Shown: piece after piece, positions 22,268 through 35,647 of the stretch
How the letters are laid out: every line of letters begins with the position of its first letter
Numbering within the stretch: position 1 is the stretch's first letter
NCBI GenBank assembly: GCA_029216955.1
Contig: JANAVB010015600.1
Location: 38,338,039 to 38,402,038, forward strand
DNA: 64,000 bases
Direction: 5' to 3'
DNA from: Iris pallida
Lineage: Eukaryota > Streptophyta > Magnoliopsida > Asparagales > Iridaceae
Made by a program: the position numbers and the translations under genes
Notes under the pieces: generated by a model
Told to the model about the DNA's origin: nothing
What the model saw: only the letters and a program-made list of their open reading frames with translations
Databases searched by the model: none

Positions 22268-23240
22268 ATGAAGGAACTGGGGCGAGAAGCTGATGTACCT
22301 GGAGCTGACTCAACTATGATGCAGTTGCAATTGCGTTCAAGTCTGATGGACAAAATCAAGGAGACACAATTCCAAGACGAGACGCTTTGCAAACTCAGAG
22401 ATGAAGTGCTGCCAGGAACACTTGAAGGTTTCTCTATCGCCAGTGACGGAGCATTAAGAATGGTACAAGGCTGTGTGTACCATCTGGTGAATTGAGGAAT
22501 AAGCTGATGCAAGAAGCGCACCAGTCGCAGTATTCTATACATCCTAGAGCTAATAAGATGTATCGGGATATACGTACCATCGTTTGGTGGTATGGAATAA
22601 AGAAGGATGTATCCAGATTTGTGGCTAGATGCTTGATTTGTCAACAAGTGAAGGCCAGCAGACAGAGACCCGCAGGACTTCTACAGCCGCTGGACATTCC
22701 GAGTGGAAGTGGGAGCATATAACAATGGACTTTGTGTCAGGACTGCCTCGATCCCAAGGAGGGAAGGACGCTATTTGGATTATTGTGGACCGACTGACTA
22801 AGTCGGCTCACTTTATTCCCTTCAAGGTTGGTTTATCCACCGAGAAGTTGGCGGCACTGTACATGCGGCACATCTACCGGATACATGGAGTACCGGTAAG
22901 TATTGTATCTGACCGAGACTAGATTTACCTCACACTTTTGGAAGAGTTTGCATGACAGCTTGGAACAAAACTGAAGTTCAGCACAGCCTATCATCCCCAA
23001 ACTGACGGACAATCTGAGAGGACCATCCAGATGCTAGAAGATATGCTGAGATCTTGCGTCTTGGAACTGGAGGGTCTTGGGAGGATCACTTACATTTAGT
23101 GGAATTCTCCTACAACAACAGTTACCAAGCTAGCATTGGTATGACCCCATTTGAAGCACTCTATGGACGTCGTTGCCGTACTCCACTTGCATGGGACGAC
23201 GTAGAGAAAGAGTACTGCTGGGGCCAGAGATGGTGACTGA
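22268..23240 (+). pseudogene. Element C integrase, zinc-binding and catalytic core
   Basis: HHCC motif: EAHQSQYSIHPRANKMYRDI followed by [20 protein letters not shown]. Catalytic core: [15 protein letters not shown] (first Asp), [29 protein letters not shown] (second Asp), a small deletion and stop near 22919, then [15 protein letters not shown] (Glu), [20 protein letters not shown] and CRTPLAWDD. Four frame changes separate the pieces. Confidence 0.85.
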
Positions 23241-23760
23241 TGCAGCAGAGAAGTGAAGGTAATTAGAGACAAGCTCAGGATCGTCCAAGACAGGCAGAAG
23301 CATTGGGCAGATAGCAATCGTCGACCTCTGCAATTTGAAGAAGAAGATAGTATCTTTGTGAAGATTTCTCCTACCAGAGGAACTATCCGATTTGGCAGAG
23401 CTGGAAGCTGAGTCCCAGATATATCGGACCATTTGAAGTTTTGAGCCGAATTGGTGAAGTGGCGTATCGGTTAGCTCTACCAGCTAATCTTGAGGGCGTG
23501 TACAACGTCTTCCATGTTTCGCAGCTCAGACGCTACATCCGGATCCGAGTCATATTTTGGATCATTCGGAGCTAGAGATTGGACCAAGCCTCACAGTGCC
23601 AGAGAAGCCGGTGGCAATTTTGGACAGAGGCGAGAAGAGGACCAGGACTTCAGTGACTCCCATAGTCAGAGTTATGTGGAGGCACGATTCCCCAGGCGAG
23701 TCTACCTGGGAGCGAGAAGATGAGATGCGGGAGCAGTACCCGTACTTGTTTGAGACCTGA
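23241..23760 (+). pseudogene. Element C integrase C-terminus with chromodomain
   Basis: Frames with [19 protein letters not shown], [24 protein letters not shown] and [18 protein letters not shown] sequence lead into PVAILDRGEKRTRTS and SPGESTWEREDEMREQYPYL, the chromodomain of Tekay/Del elements, ending with TGA at 23758-23760. The final 67-residue frame starting at 23557 is the best-preserved part. Confidence 0.8.
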
Positions 23761-23784
23761 GGTAATTCCTAACCTTATCTCTTT

Positions 23785-23820
23785 AAATTCCGAGGACAAA
23801 ATTTTCTAAGGAGGGAAGGT
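23785..23820 (+). other. Polypurine block of C
   Basis: AAATTCCGAGGACAAAATTT then TCTAAGGAGGGAAGGT immediately before the 3' LTR. Matches the blocks in B, A1 and A2. Confidence 0.75.
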
Positions 23821-26505
23821 TGTGAAAGCCGCAATTTTTTTTTCTAATTATTATTTGTTTGCTATTTAATTTATTCAAATTATTATATCAGTTAAATAGA
23901 AAATTCTTTTAAAAATTGAAACTTGGATTTTTTTTGGCCCAAACCCAATAACCACTTGAATCCATAACCCATTAAAGCAATACCCATTAACCATTAAGAC
24001 CCCTTTAATTCTCAATTTAGAAAGAGAATAACTCTCATTCTCTTCATCCTCTGTTAGAAACCGAAGTAGCATCGGTCTCTTGGCCGATCATCTCCCGAAC
24101 AGTTCCGTAACCCCCTCGACTTCCCTCCGGTAACTCCTCCTCTCACTTCTCCTATAAAAACCCCCTCTTCTCCATTCTTCTCCATCACTATTTCACTCTC
24201 ATCCCCAAATCTTCCGTACCCTAAACCATTTCCGATCCCTAACCCCGATCCGTGCCCTTCCGCACTTCGCTGTGCGCCCCAACTCGGCCTATCCCGACGC
24301 CGAGCTCCTCCTCAGCGGCGACCCTTCTCCGCTGTTCCCGGGCTACCTGCGGCCAATTCTGCCCGTCGGCCTCCCGCCGTCGACCCGCCGACCCGAGCGG
24401 CCACCGCTGCTGTTCTCGGCCGCTTTCGAGCCACCCCATATGACCTCGGATCCACTCGGCCAGCGTGCCCCGACCCAGATCTACTGTTTCATGTTTTCTT
24501 GCTGTCCAGTTACTTTTAGAGTTTTCCGAGTCTGAGGCTACACTTCAGATTCCGTCAGTATTGAGTAATTTCTGAATAGTTAGAGTAGTTCGTCCCCTGT
24601 CTTGGTCTGTGATGAGATTTGGTCCAGGAATTTTCTTCAGAAAATTCGGTTTTCGGCTACGTTTTTTTTCGAAATTTTGGATCAATTATTCTGTGATATT
24701 AGGTTCTGTGGATGGTTTGTTGATTTCGGGTTTTCTGAGAACTCTTCGGAAGGAGTTCTGATGGTTATCTTGGAATTTTCGAGTTTAGTTGGGTTTCCGA
24801 AATTTTTCGGAAACGAATTGCTGATTCGGTTTAATATTATTTTGGTTGGAAAATTTGTGTTCCCTGGTTGGGGACAGTTATCGGTGTTTGGTTTAGCATT
24901 TTTCCAGTTTTGGGTTATTCCGAAAATAGAGGGAATGCTGCCAAAATTTCTATAAAATTTAATTATATAGTTTTAAAATGATTTTCGAAAAATATAAAAT
25001 ATTTGGATTTATTGGACGATGACCGTATTGGTCAATGGCCCTGGCTAAGTGCAAACGAGACCGGTTTCGTCCGGACGTTGGGGCATTTAGCTATTTTGAA
25101 GAATGGACCAATATTCTGAGACTCATAAAAAAATTCAATTTAGTTTAAAATTATTATTTTTATTTTGTAAATTTAATTGTAGGATAATTTTCAGGACTAA
25201 CCAAACTTTTATTCTTATTTAAATTCATGTAATTGGTCTGTAAGGGCATAAGCCTATTTAATTATTTTGGTTGTGAGATTGTAATAGCTTAGGTTTTATT
25301 TTATTTTTTTTTATTTTTCTGGATGATTTTGGTCATGGAACGTAGTATAAAATGATAAATTATTTATTGTATTTTTAAAAAAATATAATAATAAATGTTT
25401 TGTCACTTAGCAATTAAGTTGTAAATTTAAAATAGAAATTCATGTATTTCTCATTAAAAAGGAAAATCTTAGTTTTATAGTTAATAATTATAAAATACCA
25501 AGTTTTTCCAAATAAATCGATAAATACAATTTTTCTCGAAATTAAATGTAAATTGATTTCTTAATTGCAACGCATTAATAAATAGTATTTTGTTTGTGTT
25601 AGCTAAATCAAGACTAAAATTGACTAGGACACAACTAGAGATTGCAACTAGTATAGCATCATTGGCAACTTTAGTTTTCTGAGACAAGTTTCGAATGTAG
25701 GATCTCAAGGAAGAACCTGAATTTTCATCCCGACGTATCGACCCATCCAGTCAAATCATTTGAGGCAAGTACATTTTTATGGTAGATTATAATTAGTTAA
25801 TAATTGTTTTAATGCAAGTTTAAACCACGATACAACACGGAACTCTCTTTGAGAGCATTGACTGTAACTACTGTAACTATTGGGATTGGGGGAGTAGTAG
25901 TGGATATGACCACATCCAAATAGTATAACTGAATGTATTAGCTTACCCTCAAACACACGGGGATAAGCCATACCATATCACTAGGATATTACTGTAACAA
26001 ACCCAATCCGGTCATATTCATTACCTATTCATATATCACTATTTTAACTGTTGAAAATCGTTTATTTCAAATTGTTTAAAATTGCATAATTCCATTATTA
26101 ATTTCAATTGTTAAAATATCATGAATTTGACTTTGCTCCCTCCTGACTGGAGACTATATTTTTAGGTCCTGTTGGGATGCAGAGCTACTGATTAGTAGCT
26201 ACTATGACCCTGAGCTATACCCTGCTATGCTTCCTGAGGATGGCTTACTTGATGAGGATGTTGCTTTTCTTTAGATGCTATTTTTCCAGTTTGTTAGTTT
26301 TGTCCAAAAATATTTAAGTTGGTGGGTTATGTTTGTACTTTGTACTGAACAAGTTTTTAATTTATCGAATAATAAATATTGTGGCAAATTTAGTTTGAGT
26401 TGTTGATTACCTGCATATGGAAGTTACAGCTTACTGCCGCCGTCTCATCAACGGTGGCTGGACATGATCCGATTCGTTCCAAGTAATTGGAACCGGGTCG
26501 TGACA
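23821..26505 (+). mobile_element. Element C 3' LTR
   Basis: From TGTGAAAGCCGC to ACCGGGTCGTGACA, about 2.7 kb, paired with the 5' LTR. TATA box at 24153-24160. Followed by ACTCC, the right target duplication, so C is a full-length insertion. Confidence 0.9.
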
Positions 26506-26510
26506 ACTCC
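26506..26510. repeat. Target duplication of element C, right copy (ACTCC)
   Basis: Identical to 16181-16185. The A2 LTR1 sequence continues directly after it. Confidence 0.9.
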
Positions 26511-26568
26511 TCCGTACCCCCAACTAATACACAAGGATCCAACCAGGTTATGTTATGATTCTATGTAA

Positions 26569-26660
26569 CAGCCTCCGAAGGGTGGTAAGCCCCCAAAGGG
26601 TGATATGCCCCCGAAGGGTGTGCCCCCGAAGGGTGATAAGCCCCCAAAGGGTGGTACATA
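26569..26660. repeat. 18-base VNTR in A2 LTR1
   Basis: Repeats of CCCCGAAGGGTGATATGC and its variants. Copy number differs from LTR2 (44862-44970) and LTR3 (51677-51772); one unit here is shortened. Confidence 0.75.
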
Positions 26661-26696
26661 GTCCCATAAATGGGATAAGGATTCAAAGAAGACTCT

Positions 26697-26701
26697 GTGA
26701 T
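26697..26701. repeat. Target duplication of element A1, left copy (GTGAT)
   Basis: GTGAT before TGTCACGACCCG, repeated at 38192-38196. Confidence 0.9.
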
Positions 26702-27936
26702 TGTCACGACCCGCACCCTAGAGTAAGGGTACGAGAAGTGGGTACGTCCAGCCTACGCCGCAGTGTCGGCGGTATAACGCTGTCCTAGGACACAACATCT
26801 AACAATATAATGCTAAGCAGTTTATACTCCCCGAATGGGGGTGACATAGCAGAATGTAAACTCAATCACATCTAAGATAGCATAATAGAAGATAGATAAA
26901 GATGAAATCCAAAAGAGATACATCAGATACAAGTCTAAGTGTCTAAGATACACAAACCCAGAAATACATCTCAAAGCTCAAATACAGCAATCCATAAATA
27001 CAACTCAAGATAACTGAAAATAAGCTATAAGCAAAATCTTAGCTATCTATACAACCTCTACTATGTCTCCTCTAGGCTAGCAGGCAACCTCCAAGCTATT
27101 TGTAAAATTTATCAACAGGTCCAGTCAGGACAGGAGCGAGCACAATACATCTCAACAGTTTATAGCAGGTTAGAAAATATAAACATGCAGTAGAGTAAGA
27201 TACAAGATCTGAAAGAAATACAGTATGTAAACAGAGAGAGAGAACTGTAATAGAAATATCTACTATAAGTAGAGAACTAACAGTGGCTAGTGAGTCAGAG
27301 TACAATATAAACATGTGAATGGTATAGGAGATTCTGGGAACTATACTATAGAGTGATTCTGGGAACTACACTACTTGGATATTATTCACATGTCTACTTC
27401 TACTCCCCCGTACTCCAATCAATAACAAGGATCCAACCAGGTTATGTTATGATTCCATGCAAAGGCCCACAAGGGTGATACATGGATAGCCCATAAATGG
27501 GTGATTCTGGGAATGCCCATAAATGGGGTATTCTGGGAATGCCCATAAATGTGATGATTCTGGGAAGCCTCTGTGATCATGAGAGTACATGTCACAAGTG
27601 ATCGAAGAATCGTGAAGCATAGTGATACACCATGTAAGTGAAACGCACAGAACATGTAGTATACGATGCTCCCTGAAGGGATAACATCTCAAGAATGGAT
27701 CCATATAGTACTAATCCGTGTTACCAACGTGACAGCATCAAGTAAAGTAATCTAAACCAGAAAAATAATTCTAACAGGATATGAAATGATCAGAGAATGT
27801 ACTCGCCTGGGATCCTGAATGTCCGAAGAGAATATACTGTCCGAGGAGTGGTGTCTGTCTCCTATAGAATAGTACAAGTCACAACAAGTCTAAAATAAGG
27901 AAATAGACTGCTACAATGCATCTACATGAAGTTTGG

Positions 27937-28011
27937 GGTCAATCTAGGCTAAAGTCAACCTTTGGTCAACTCTAGTCAACTAGACTAGTCAAACTAGGTC
28001 AACTAAGTCAA
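27937..28011 (-). promoter_or_regulatory. W-box cluster, A1 3' LTR
   Basis: Seven [A/G]GTCAA hexamers (TTGAC[C/T] on -) in 75 bases. Equivalent to 34922-34996 in the other A1 LTR. Confidence 0.5.
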
Positions 28012-28242
28012 ACCTAAACCAAACAAGTCTATACTAGTCTAACTAGTCTATCTCGGCCTAATCAAGACTAAACAAGTCTAACTAACTCTCACTAGGCAAA
28101 CAGACACACTATAGGCTAAGAGCCCTAGGCTATAGGCTATATCATGCCTAAGCCAAACCACAAACACATATACACATAACAATATATATATCTAATATAT
28201 TGTAGTACACTCATAACATATAGGCTACCTACATGTACATCC

Positions 28243-28245
<3 letters not shown>

Positions 28246-28313
<68 letters not shown>
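28246..28313. repeat. (TA)n microsatellite
   Basis: About 34 uninterrupted TA dinucleotides, followed by GCATCACTATTCACATATTC. The corresponding site of the other LTR has been greatly expanded and inverted-duplicated. Confidence 0.95.
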
Positions 28314-28316
<3 letters not shown>

Positions 28317-30943
28317 TCACTATTCACATATTCATATACATAGATATATATAGGAAAGCTATATATATAGGCACATACATATATATATATAGAAAGAGAA
28401 GAGAGGTAAAAGAGTAAGTGAGTATGTGTGTGTTTGGCATGTGTGTGAAAGGATATGTGTTAATGTTCTAAAATTTAGTGTTAGGTAGGTGTATGTGACA
28501 TGGGATACATGATGTCAAAGGGTGTATGAATGCATGTGTGTAAAAGGTTATAGGTTAACTTAGTTTATAGAAATACATACATATATACTTACCTTGTATA
28601 CATGCATACATACATATCATGTATATTACATTTACATGATACATACATGTATACTTGTATTATATTATACTTCCATTCATGCATATTAGATACTTGTATT
28701 TATATTAACATATTGCAAACATTTATTTCATTCATGCATCTATTCATTACCTATATGTTTTATACATATGCATACATTGTATATTCATATCATTTCATAC
28801 ATTAGCATAGAGACATACAAACATGCACACATCATATATTTCATACCCTGCATTACATTACATATCATGTTATATATTATCATTCATTCCTTTCATATAT
28901 TACATTCTATATTACCTATATACATGTATTTCCTCCATTTATTCATGCTTGCATCATATACTCTACATTACCATACATGTTATCATTGTATATTGCATTA
29001 CAATATTTATACATTATGCATTCATATCTATCATTACATATATATCTTCATGCATACATTGTATATCATTCTTTCATTCATGCATTGCTTATATGCATTA
29101 TATTAATTGCATTCCTACATGCTTGCATTCAACCATACATATACATTAATATAAAGAGAATATATATCATATATATATCATTTTATTCATCTAACATATC
29201 ATGTATTACATACTCTATATTTATTTAATATCTATACTACATAGGCTCATAGGTTACACAAAATGCATATATCGTATAGTCACTCTTCTACTTAAAAACA
29301 ATACTGTACCAATTGGGCATTCACTAAATTCTAGGATTAAAGTATGTCGTATCCCTTTGTGTCAGCTTTCCGAAACTTTAAACTGATCGCATTTTCGTGT
29401 CCGGAAGCTCCCGGAATCGCAAAAATACCGAAACACGTTCGTCTTTCATATAGCTAACACTCAAATAATTCTACAGAAAGTTACATAAAGAATTTGGCTT
29501 ATTAAAATATATATTTGGAAAGCTAACTTCTATATGGTTCTTTTAAAAAAAACTGGAGATAAATCGGAGTTCTAAGCTAAAAGTTATGATATTTCTAAGT
29601 TGCTTTGGTTAATAAAAATGTGGATGAAAATTATGACGGATTTGACAAAAGAACACATATAGGCCAAGATACTTTGATACAAACATAGGTATCCAAATGA
29701 AACTCATTCTAACCATCCTAACTAAGATCAATCCACTCTCTAACCATTATAAAACTGAATTTAAATATCTATTTAAACTATTATCATACATACATACACA
29801 TGGGGTGTCCTAATTTGGGATCTATCAAGTAGGACACAAGACACATATCTAAAATCCTCAAGAGAGCTCCAAATGGCCTCAAATTTGAATCTAAATGGAC
29901 ACATGCATGAGGATGGATCCTACGGATTCAAAACTAATTTATATGCAAAGGAAATCGATTTAGAGGATGGATTTTACCTATTGGGAGTGGAATCCCAATA
30001 AAATCCTTTAGGACACGGCTCCGATACGAAGATCCCTCAAAGTGGACACTCCTCCTTGCACTCCTCTTCCAATCCTTGGTAGCACCCTTCTCTTGGAGAA
30101 TAGGAATGATTGAGGGAAGGTTTGGTGAAGGAATGATTTGATTTGGAGATCAAATCAATGGGAAGGCTCTCTAAAATTGGGAAAGAACAAAAGGAAAATA
30201 AAAGAGACAAGATTGTAATGAATGAAATGAATCATTCTCTCCTAAAGGTGGCTGCCATAAAGAGTCTGTTAGGGCTAATGGAAAATGTCCTAATTGCCCC
30301 TCCCTAGTCTCATATGGTTAAGTCTAGACTAGGTTCAAGTTTGGGGTCAAAATGATCTAGTTTTGAGTCTCTAACTTAACCATTTTAACATGATAAAAAT
30401 TAGTTTAATTAACTAACTTAATGTTGGATCTTGTGAGCCATGCTTAACTTAATATTGGGTCCCATCTAGAGTTCAAGCTACCCGGGTCACAATACAAGTC
30501 GAAACGAGACGAAACTCAAACCCGACTAAACAAATCCAATAAAAATAATATTAAAAATATAAAATTTTCCCAAAATATTAAAATATGAAAAATGACCAAA
30601 ATCATAATACATAAATTTAAATATTATTAAAATAATCTAAAATTCACCAATTAATCAAAATCCTAAATAATTCAAAAGTCACAAAATAACCAAAATACCC
30701 TTAGCCTAAAAAGTTGTAAATAGTCATTCTAATCACATGGTTAGGTCCCCATGGTTAGTCTCTAAGCTTAGCAAAACTAGGGATTAACTAGTTAACCATC
30801 AAAATTACAATTCAATATTTTAAATAGTTTTAAATTAATTTAAAAAAATACCAAAAATCACAACATGAGTTAAATCTTATTATCGATTAATCAAAATTAT
30901 AAAAGTTCAAAATTACCCTCATTTTAGAAAAGTGGGTGTTACA

Positions 30944-30982
30944 AGTCTACCCTCCTTAGAAGAATTTCGTCCTCGAAATTAA
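30944..30982 (-). other. Polypurine block of A1
   Basis: On - it reads AATTTCGAGGACGAAATTC then TTCTAAGGAGGGTAGACT, directly before the TGTAACACCC LTR start. Nearly the same as in C and B. Confidence 0.75.
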
Positions 30983-33653
30983 GATGGTCGTACTTCTTCT
31001 AGGTCAAACCCCCACAATCAAGTCCCAGAACTTAAATAAAACATATAATTAAAAAGGATGACATACAGGGTCATGGCATACGGTGGTAGTGAAAGTCTCA
31101 TCTAGGTATACTAGTCATGCTAAACCAAAACGGTCATAGGGTATCAAAACTCACAAGCAGTCTAAGGTGCTAAACTAGAAAAGTTACAGAAATAACAAAT
31201 CATCAAAACTGTAAGGCAGACTACCATCCTACATGAAAACTGGTACTTATCACACAAAAAATAAAGATAACCACCAATTATCTATTAAGGGATACTATTC
31301 AAGAAAATTAAAATCAAAAGTTAAAGAATGAAAGTCAACTGCATGGAATCCAATCACAATATGTATATATAGAGAGTATGTTAGAGAGGGAAAAGCTAGC
31401 ATTATATAAATGTTATGTGGTTCGTGTGTGTATGGGTGTATGGGGACTTGTTCATATGGTTAGATAGTAGGCGTGTGTGTATGTGAAATATACATGAAAG
31501 TGTATAGGAGGATTTGGGTTTCAAAACAACAGCTATCAAGTTACACTACTCATGGCATATTGGTTAAACAATCTACAATACACAACCTATTTATTCATAA
31601 CATGTATGGCTAACCATATACATATATATACGTAAGGAGGTAGAGATTTAGTTATGTATCTATATACATTATAACATATATGCATAAACTCTATATATAT
31701 CTATACAGGTATATGAACATAACATAGAGAGGAAAGGTTAGGTTTACATGGCAGTGTATACTAAGTTAGGGTGTGTGTGTCCTTGTACAGGGTATAGCTT
31801 AGTATTGAAAGGTTAAAACCGATTTTAGTTCAGCATTTATATACAAAATCTGAAAATAAGCTAACATTTAAACCAGTACAATATTAACATAATGCAGTTT
31901 CAGAATTTAGGGTTTGAACATCACAACTAACTCAATGCTTCCAATACATCCTAACATGATAGAGAAGAAACCCTAACATACTATCCATACATTTAGCAAT
32001 GCATACAGTTCAATATTACATATTCAATCTGAAATTGAACTAAACATTGGAAATTAATGTAAAAAAATGTTAACATGTATTCAGTTTAGGATTTTGGAGA
32101 AATTCGAACATCAAACCAACCCAACGTTTATCACAACCTAACATGTAAGAATATGAACCTAAATTTATATCCCTACATACCACAATGTATATAACTCAAA
32201 ACATTACATTTAACACAACAAATTGAACTAACATTTGAAATCCAGTATTAAGGGTTAATATGCATACAGTCTTAGATTTGTCAAATTCAAACACAAAACT
32301 CAACCAATTCCCTTAAGAGTTGAAACCCTGTATATAACATACATGTGCAGTGATATAAACAAAACTACTAACATAAAATTTATATTGAATTACGAATTTA
32401 AACTGGAAAAGCAGAAAACCAGAAATATTGGGATTTTGACAATTTAAACATCAACAACATATTAATATGTATTTAGATAGGTGGGAAATCAAGTGTAGCA
32501 TGCATACGTGTCAGACAAAGATTTTGTGTCCACTATTTATATATTCTCATGTTCCAATATAAAAATCAAATTCTACATCAAGACCAACATTTAGATTCCT
32601 ACCAAAATTGCAAGTAGGTGATTGATGTAATCAAGACAGTTTTATTATTATTATTATTTAATACAAGAATAATAGCAAGAAAGAAATAACGATAAAATCT
32701 GTTTTGCTTATCTGTTTAAAGAAGGAACCATTTTGAAACCCAGAGCTAAACTATCAAATCCAAGATAAGGTCTAGTAAAAATCATCGATATATTGTATTA
32801 AGAAGAAATTCATAGTAAAAAGTTACACAAAGGTTTATAAAAACAGCTAAAGCTACTACTAAGTTAAATAATAAGAAACAAAACAAAACAAACAAATAAT
32901 AATTCTTTTTTTTTTGAAGGACTGGAACAAAGTAGAGAAAATATGTTCAAAAATATTTAAGATACAATCTGATAATCATATACGTCTATCCAAAATCATG
33001 GTACTCTAAATCCTCGTCATACTAGTAAGCAAGGCTACGATAATCACAAAGTCCTCGACTTAGGCACATACCTCTAGAATCGTGGTATTTAACATTTTCG
33101 CGATGCCGCTAGCTTGACTGCGAAAACCTTAAATTCTCACACCCGAGAAATACATCCAAAATCAGACTATATGTCCTCACCATGCTGGCTAATGTGACTA
33201 TAGAAGACTAGATTCCAAAACTTAGATGACCTAGCCCATAATTTCATCTTGACAAAAATTAAATTAAATCAACAATGAATACCCAAAAATCAAATTTATC
33301 TACGAACATCAAGATTCAAAAAAAATGAACAAAAATCCTTCAAATCATATAAATACAAACTCGGATGCCACAACCAACATCAAGATTCAAGATTCAACAA
33401 TCATCCATCAAAATCAATAAATACAAACTCAAATTCAACAATAATCCATCAAAATCAAATTCAATAACAGAAAGTAAAGATAAATCAAATCAAGGGAAAA
33501 AGAGTTTTCAAATCGAAGTTAAAATAAGATTCTCAAGGGTCGTCCCAGGAATCTCTCAAGGGATCCTAATTGTGATTGAGTACCTTCAAAATATATCCTA
33601 ATCCTACTGCAGGCTGTAGTGGTACTCTAGTTCGAATACCACTACATAAACTC

Positions 33654-33680
33654 GACCTGCATGGGCCACCACTAAAAACG
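33654..33680 (-). other. Post-LTR block at the primer-binding position of A1
   Basis: On + GACCTGCATGGGCCACCACT then AAAAACG, the inverse of the block following the C and B LTRs. It fixes the transcription direction of A1 as -. Confidence 0.65.
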
Positions 33681-34921
33681 TGTCACGACCCGCACCCTAG
33701 AGTAAGGGCACGAGAAGTGGGTACGTCCAGCCTACGCCGCAGTGTCGGCGGTAGAACGCTGTCCTAGGTCACAACATCTAACAATATAATGCTAAGCAGT
33801 ATATACTCCCCGAATGGGGGTGACATAGCAGAATGTAAACTCAATCACATCTAAGATAGAGCATAATAGAAGATAGATAAAACATGAAATCCAAAAGAGA
33901 TACATCAGATAGAAGTCTAAGTGTCTAAGATACACAAACCCAGAAATACATCTCAAAGCTCAAATACAGTAATCAATAAATACAACTCAAGACAACTGAA
34001 AATAAGCTATAAGCAAAATCCTAGCTATCTATACAACCTCTACTATGTCTCCTCTAGGCTAGCAAGCAACCTCCAGGCTATCTGTAAAATTTATCAACAG
34101 GTCCAGTCAGGACAGGAGCGAGCACAATACATCTCAACAGTTCATAGCATGTTAGAAAATATAAACATGTAGTAGAGTAAGATACAGGATCTGAAAGAAA
34201 TACAGTATGTAAACAGAGAGAGAGAACTGTAATAAAAATATCTACTATAAGTAGAGAACTAACAGTGGCTAGTGAGTCAGAGTACAATATAAACATGTGA
34301 ATGGTATAGGAGATTCTAGGAACTATACTATAGAGTGATTCTGGGAACTACACTACTTGGATATTATTCACATGTCTACTTCTACTCCCCCGTACCCCCA
34401 ATCAATACACAAGGATCCAACCAGGTTATGTTATGATTCCATGCAAAGGCCCACAAGGGGTGATACATGGATAGTCCATAATGGGTGATTCTAGGAATGC
34501 CCATAAATGGGGTGATTCTGAGAATGCCCATAAATAAGGTAATTCTGGGAAGACTCTGTGATCATGAGAGTACATGTCACAAGTAATCGAAGAATCGGGA
34601 AGCATAGTGATACACCATGTAAGTGAAACGCACATAATATGTAGTATACGATGCTCCCTGAGGGGATAACATCTAAAGAATGGATCCATATAGTACTAAT
34701 CCGTGTTACCAACGTGACAACATCAAGTAAAGTAATCTAAAGCAGGAAAATAATTCTAACAGGATATGAAATAATCAGAGAATATACTCGCCTGGTATCC
34801 TGAATGTCCGAAGAGAATATACTGTCCGAGGAGTGGTGTATGTCTCCTATAGAACAGTACAAGTCACAACAAGTCTAAAATAAGGAAATAGACTGCTACA
34901 ATGCATCTACATGAAGTTTGG

Positions 34922-34996
34922 GGTCAATCTAGGCTAAAGTCAACCTTTGGTCAACTCTAGTCAACTAGACTAGTCAAACTAGGTCAACTAAGTCAA
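34922..34996 (-). promoter_or_regulatory. W-box cluster, A1 5' LTR
   Basis: Seven [A/G]GTCAA hexamers in 75 bases, same order and spacing as in the A1 3' LTR. Confidence 0.5.
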
Positions 34997-35228
34997 ACCT
35001 AAACCAAACAAGTCTATACTAGTCTAACTAGTCTATTCTCGGCCTAATCAAGACTAAACAAGTCTAACTAAACTCTCACTAGGCAAACAGACACACCATA
35101 GGCTAAGAGCCCTAGGCTATAGGCTATATCATGCCTAAGCCAAACCACAAACACATATACACATAACAATATATATATCTAATATATTGTAGTACACTCA
35201 TAACATATAGGCTACCTATATATACATC

Positions 35229-35647
<419 letters not shown>

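Larger units (their letters stand above)
26511..26701 (-). mobile_element. Element A2, LTR1, second segment
   Basis: Continues the LTR interrupted at 16185, matching 44803-45015 in LTR2. Ends at the left target duplication of A1 (GTGAT, 26697-26701). Confidence 0.85.
26702..30943 (-). mobile_element. Element A1 3' LTR
   Basis: On + it runs from TGTCACGACCCGCACC to AAAAGTGGGTGTTACA. On - it is TGTAACACCC...GGGTCGTGACA, about 4.2 kb. Pairs with 33681-38191. The part nearest 26702 (about 1.3 kb) is homologous to A2 LTRs; the remainder differs. Contains an AT microsatellite and a W-box cluster. The frames rich in His/Ile/Tyr at 28602-29386 are low-complexity CATACAT sequence and are repeated in the other LTR. 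Confidence 0.9.
30944..33680 (-). mobile_element. Element A1 internal region, non-coding
   Basis: About 2.7 kb of AT-rich sequence between the two A1 LTRs with no gag or pol motif on either strand. On - it opens with the same post-LTR block as B and C (33654-33680) and closes with the polypurine block (30944-30982). It thus has the layout of a large non-autonomous LTR derivative (LARD-like). Confidence 0.8.

Noticed and set aside
28602..29386. Conserved His/Ile/Tyr-rich frames repeated at 36017-36635
   Set aside because: The conservation is explained by LTR duplication of A1; the sequence is low-complexity CATACAT/TATTCAT and no start or domain stands out.
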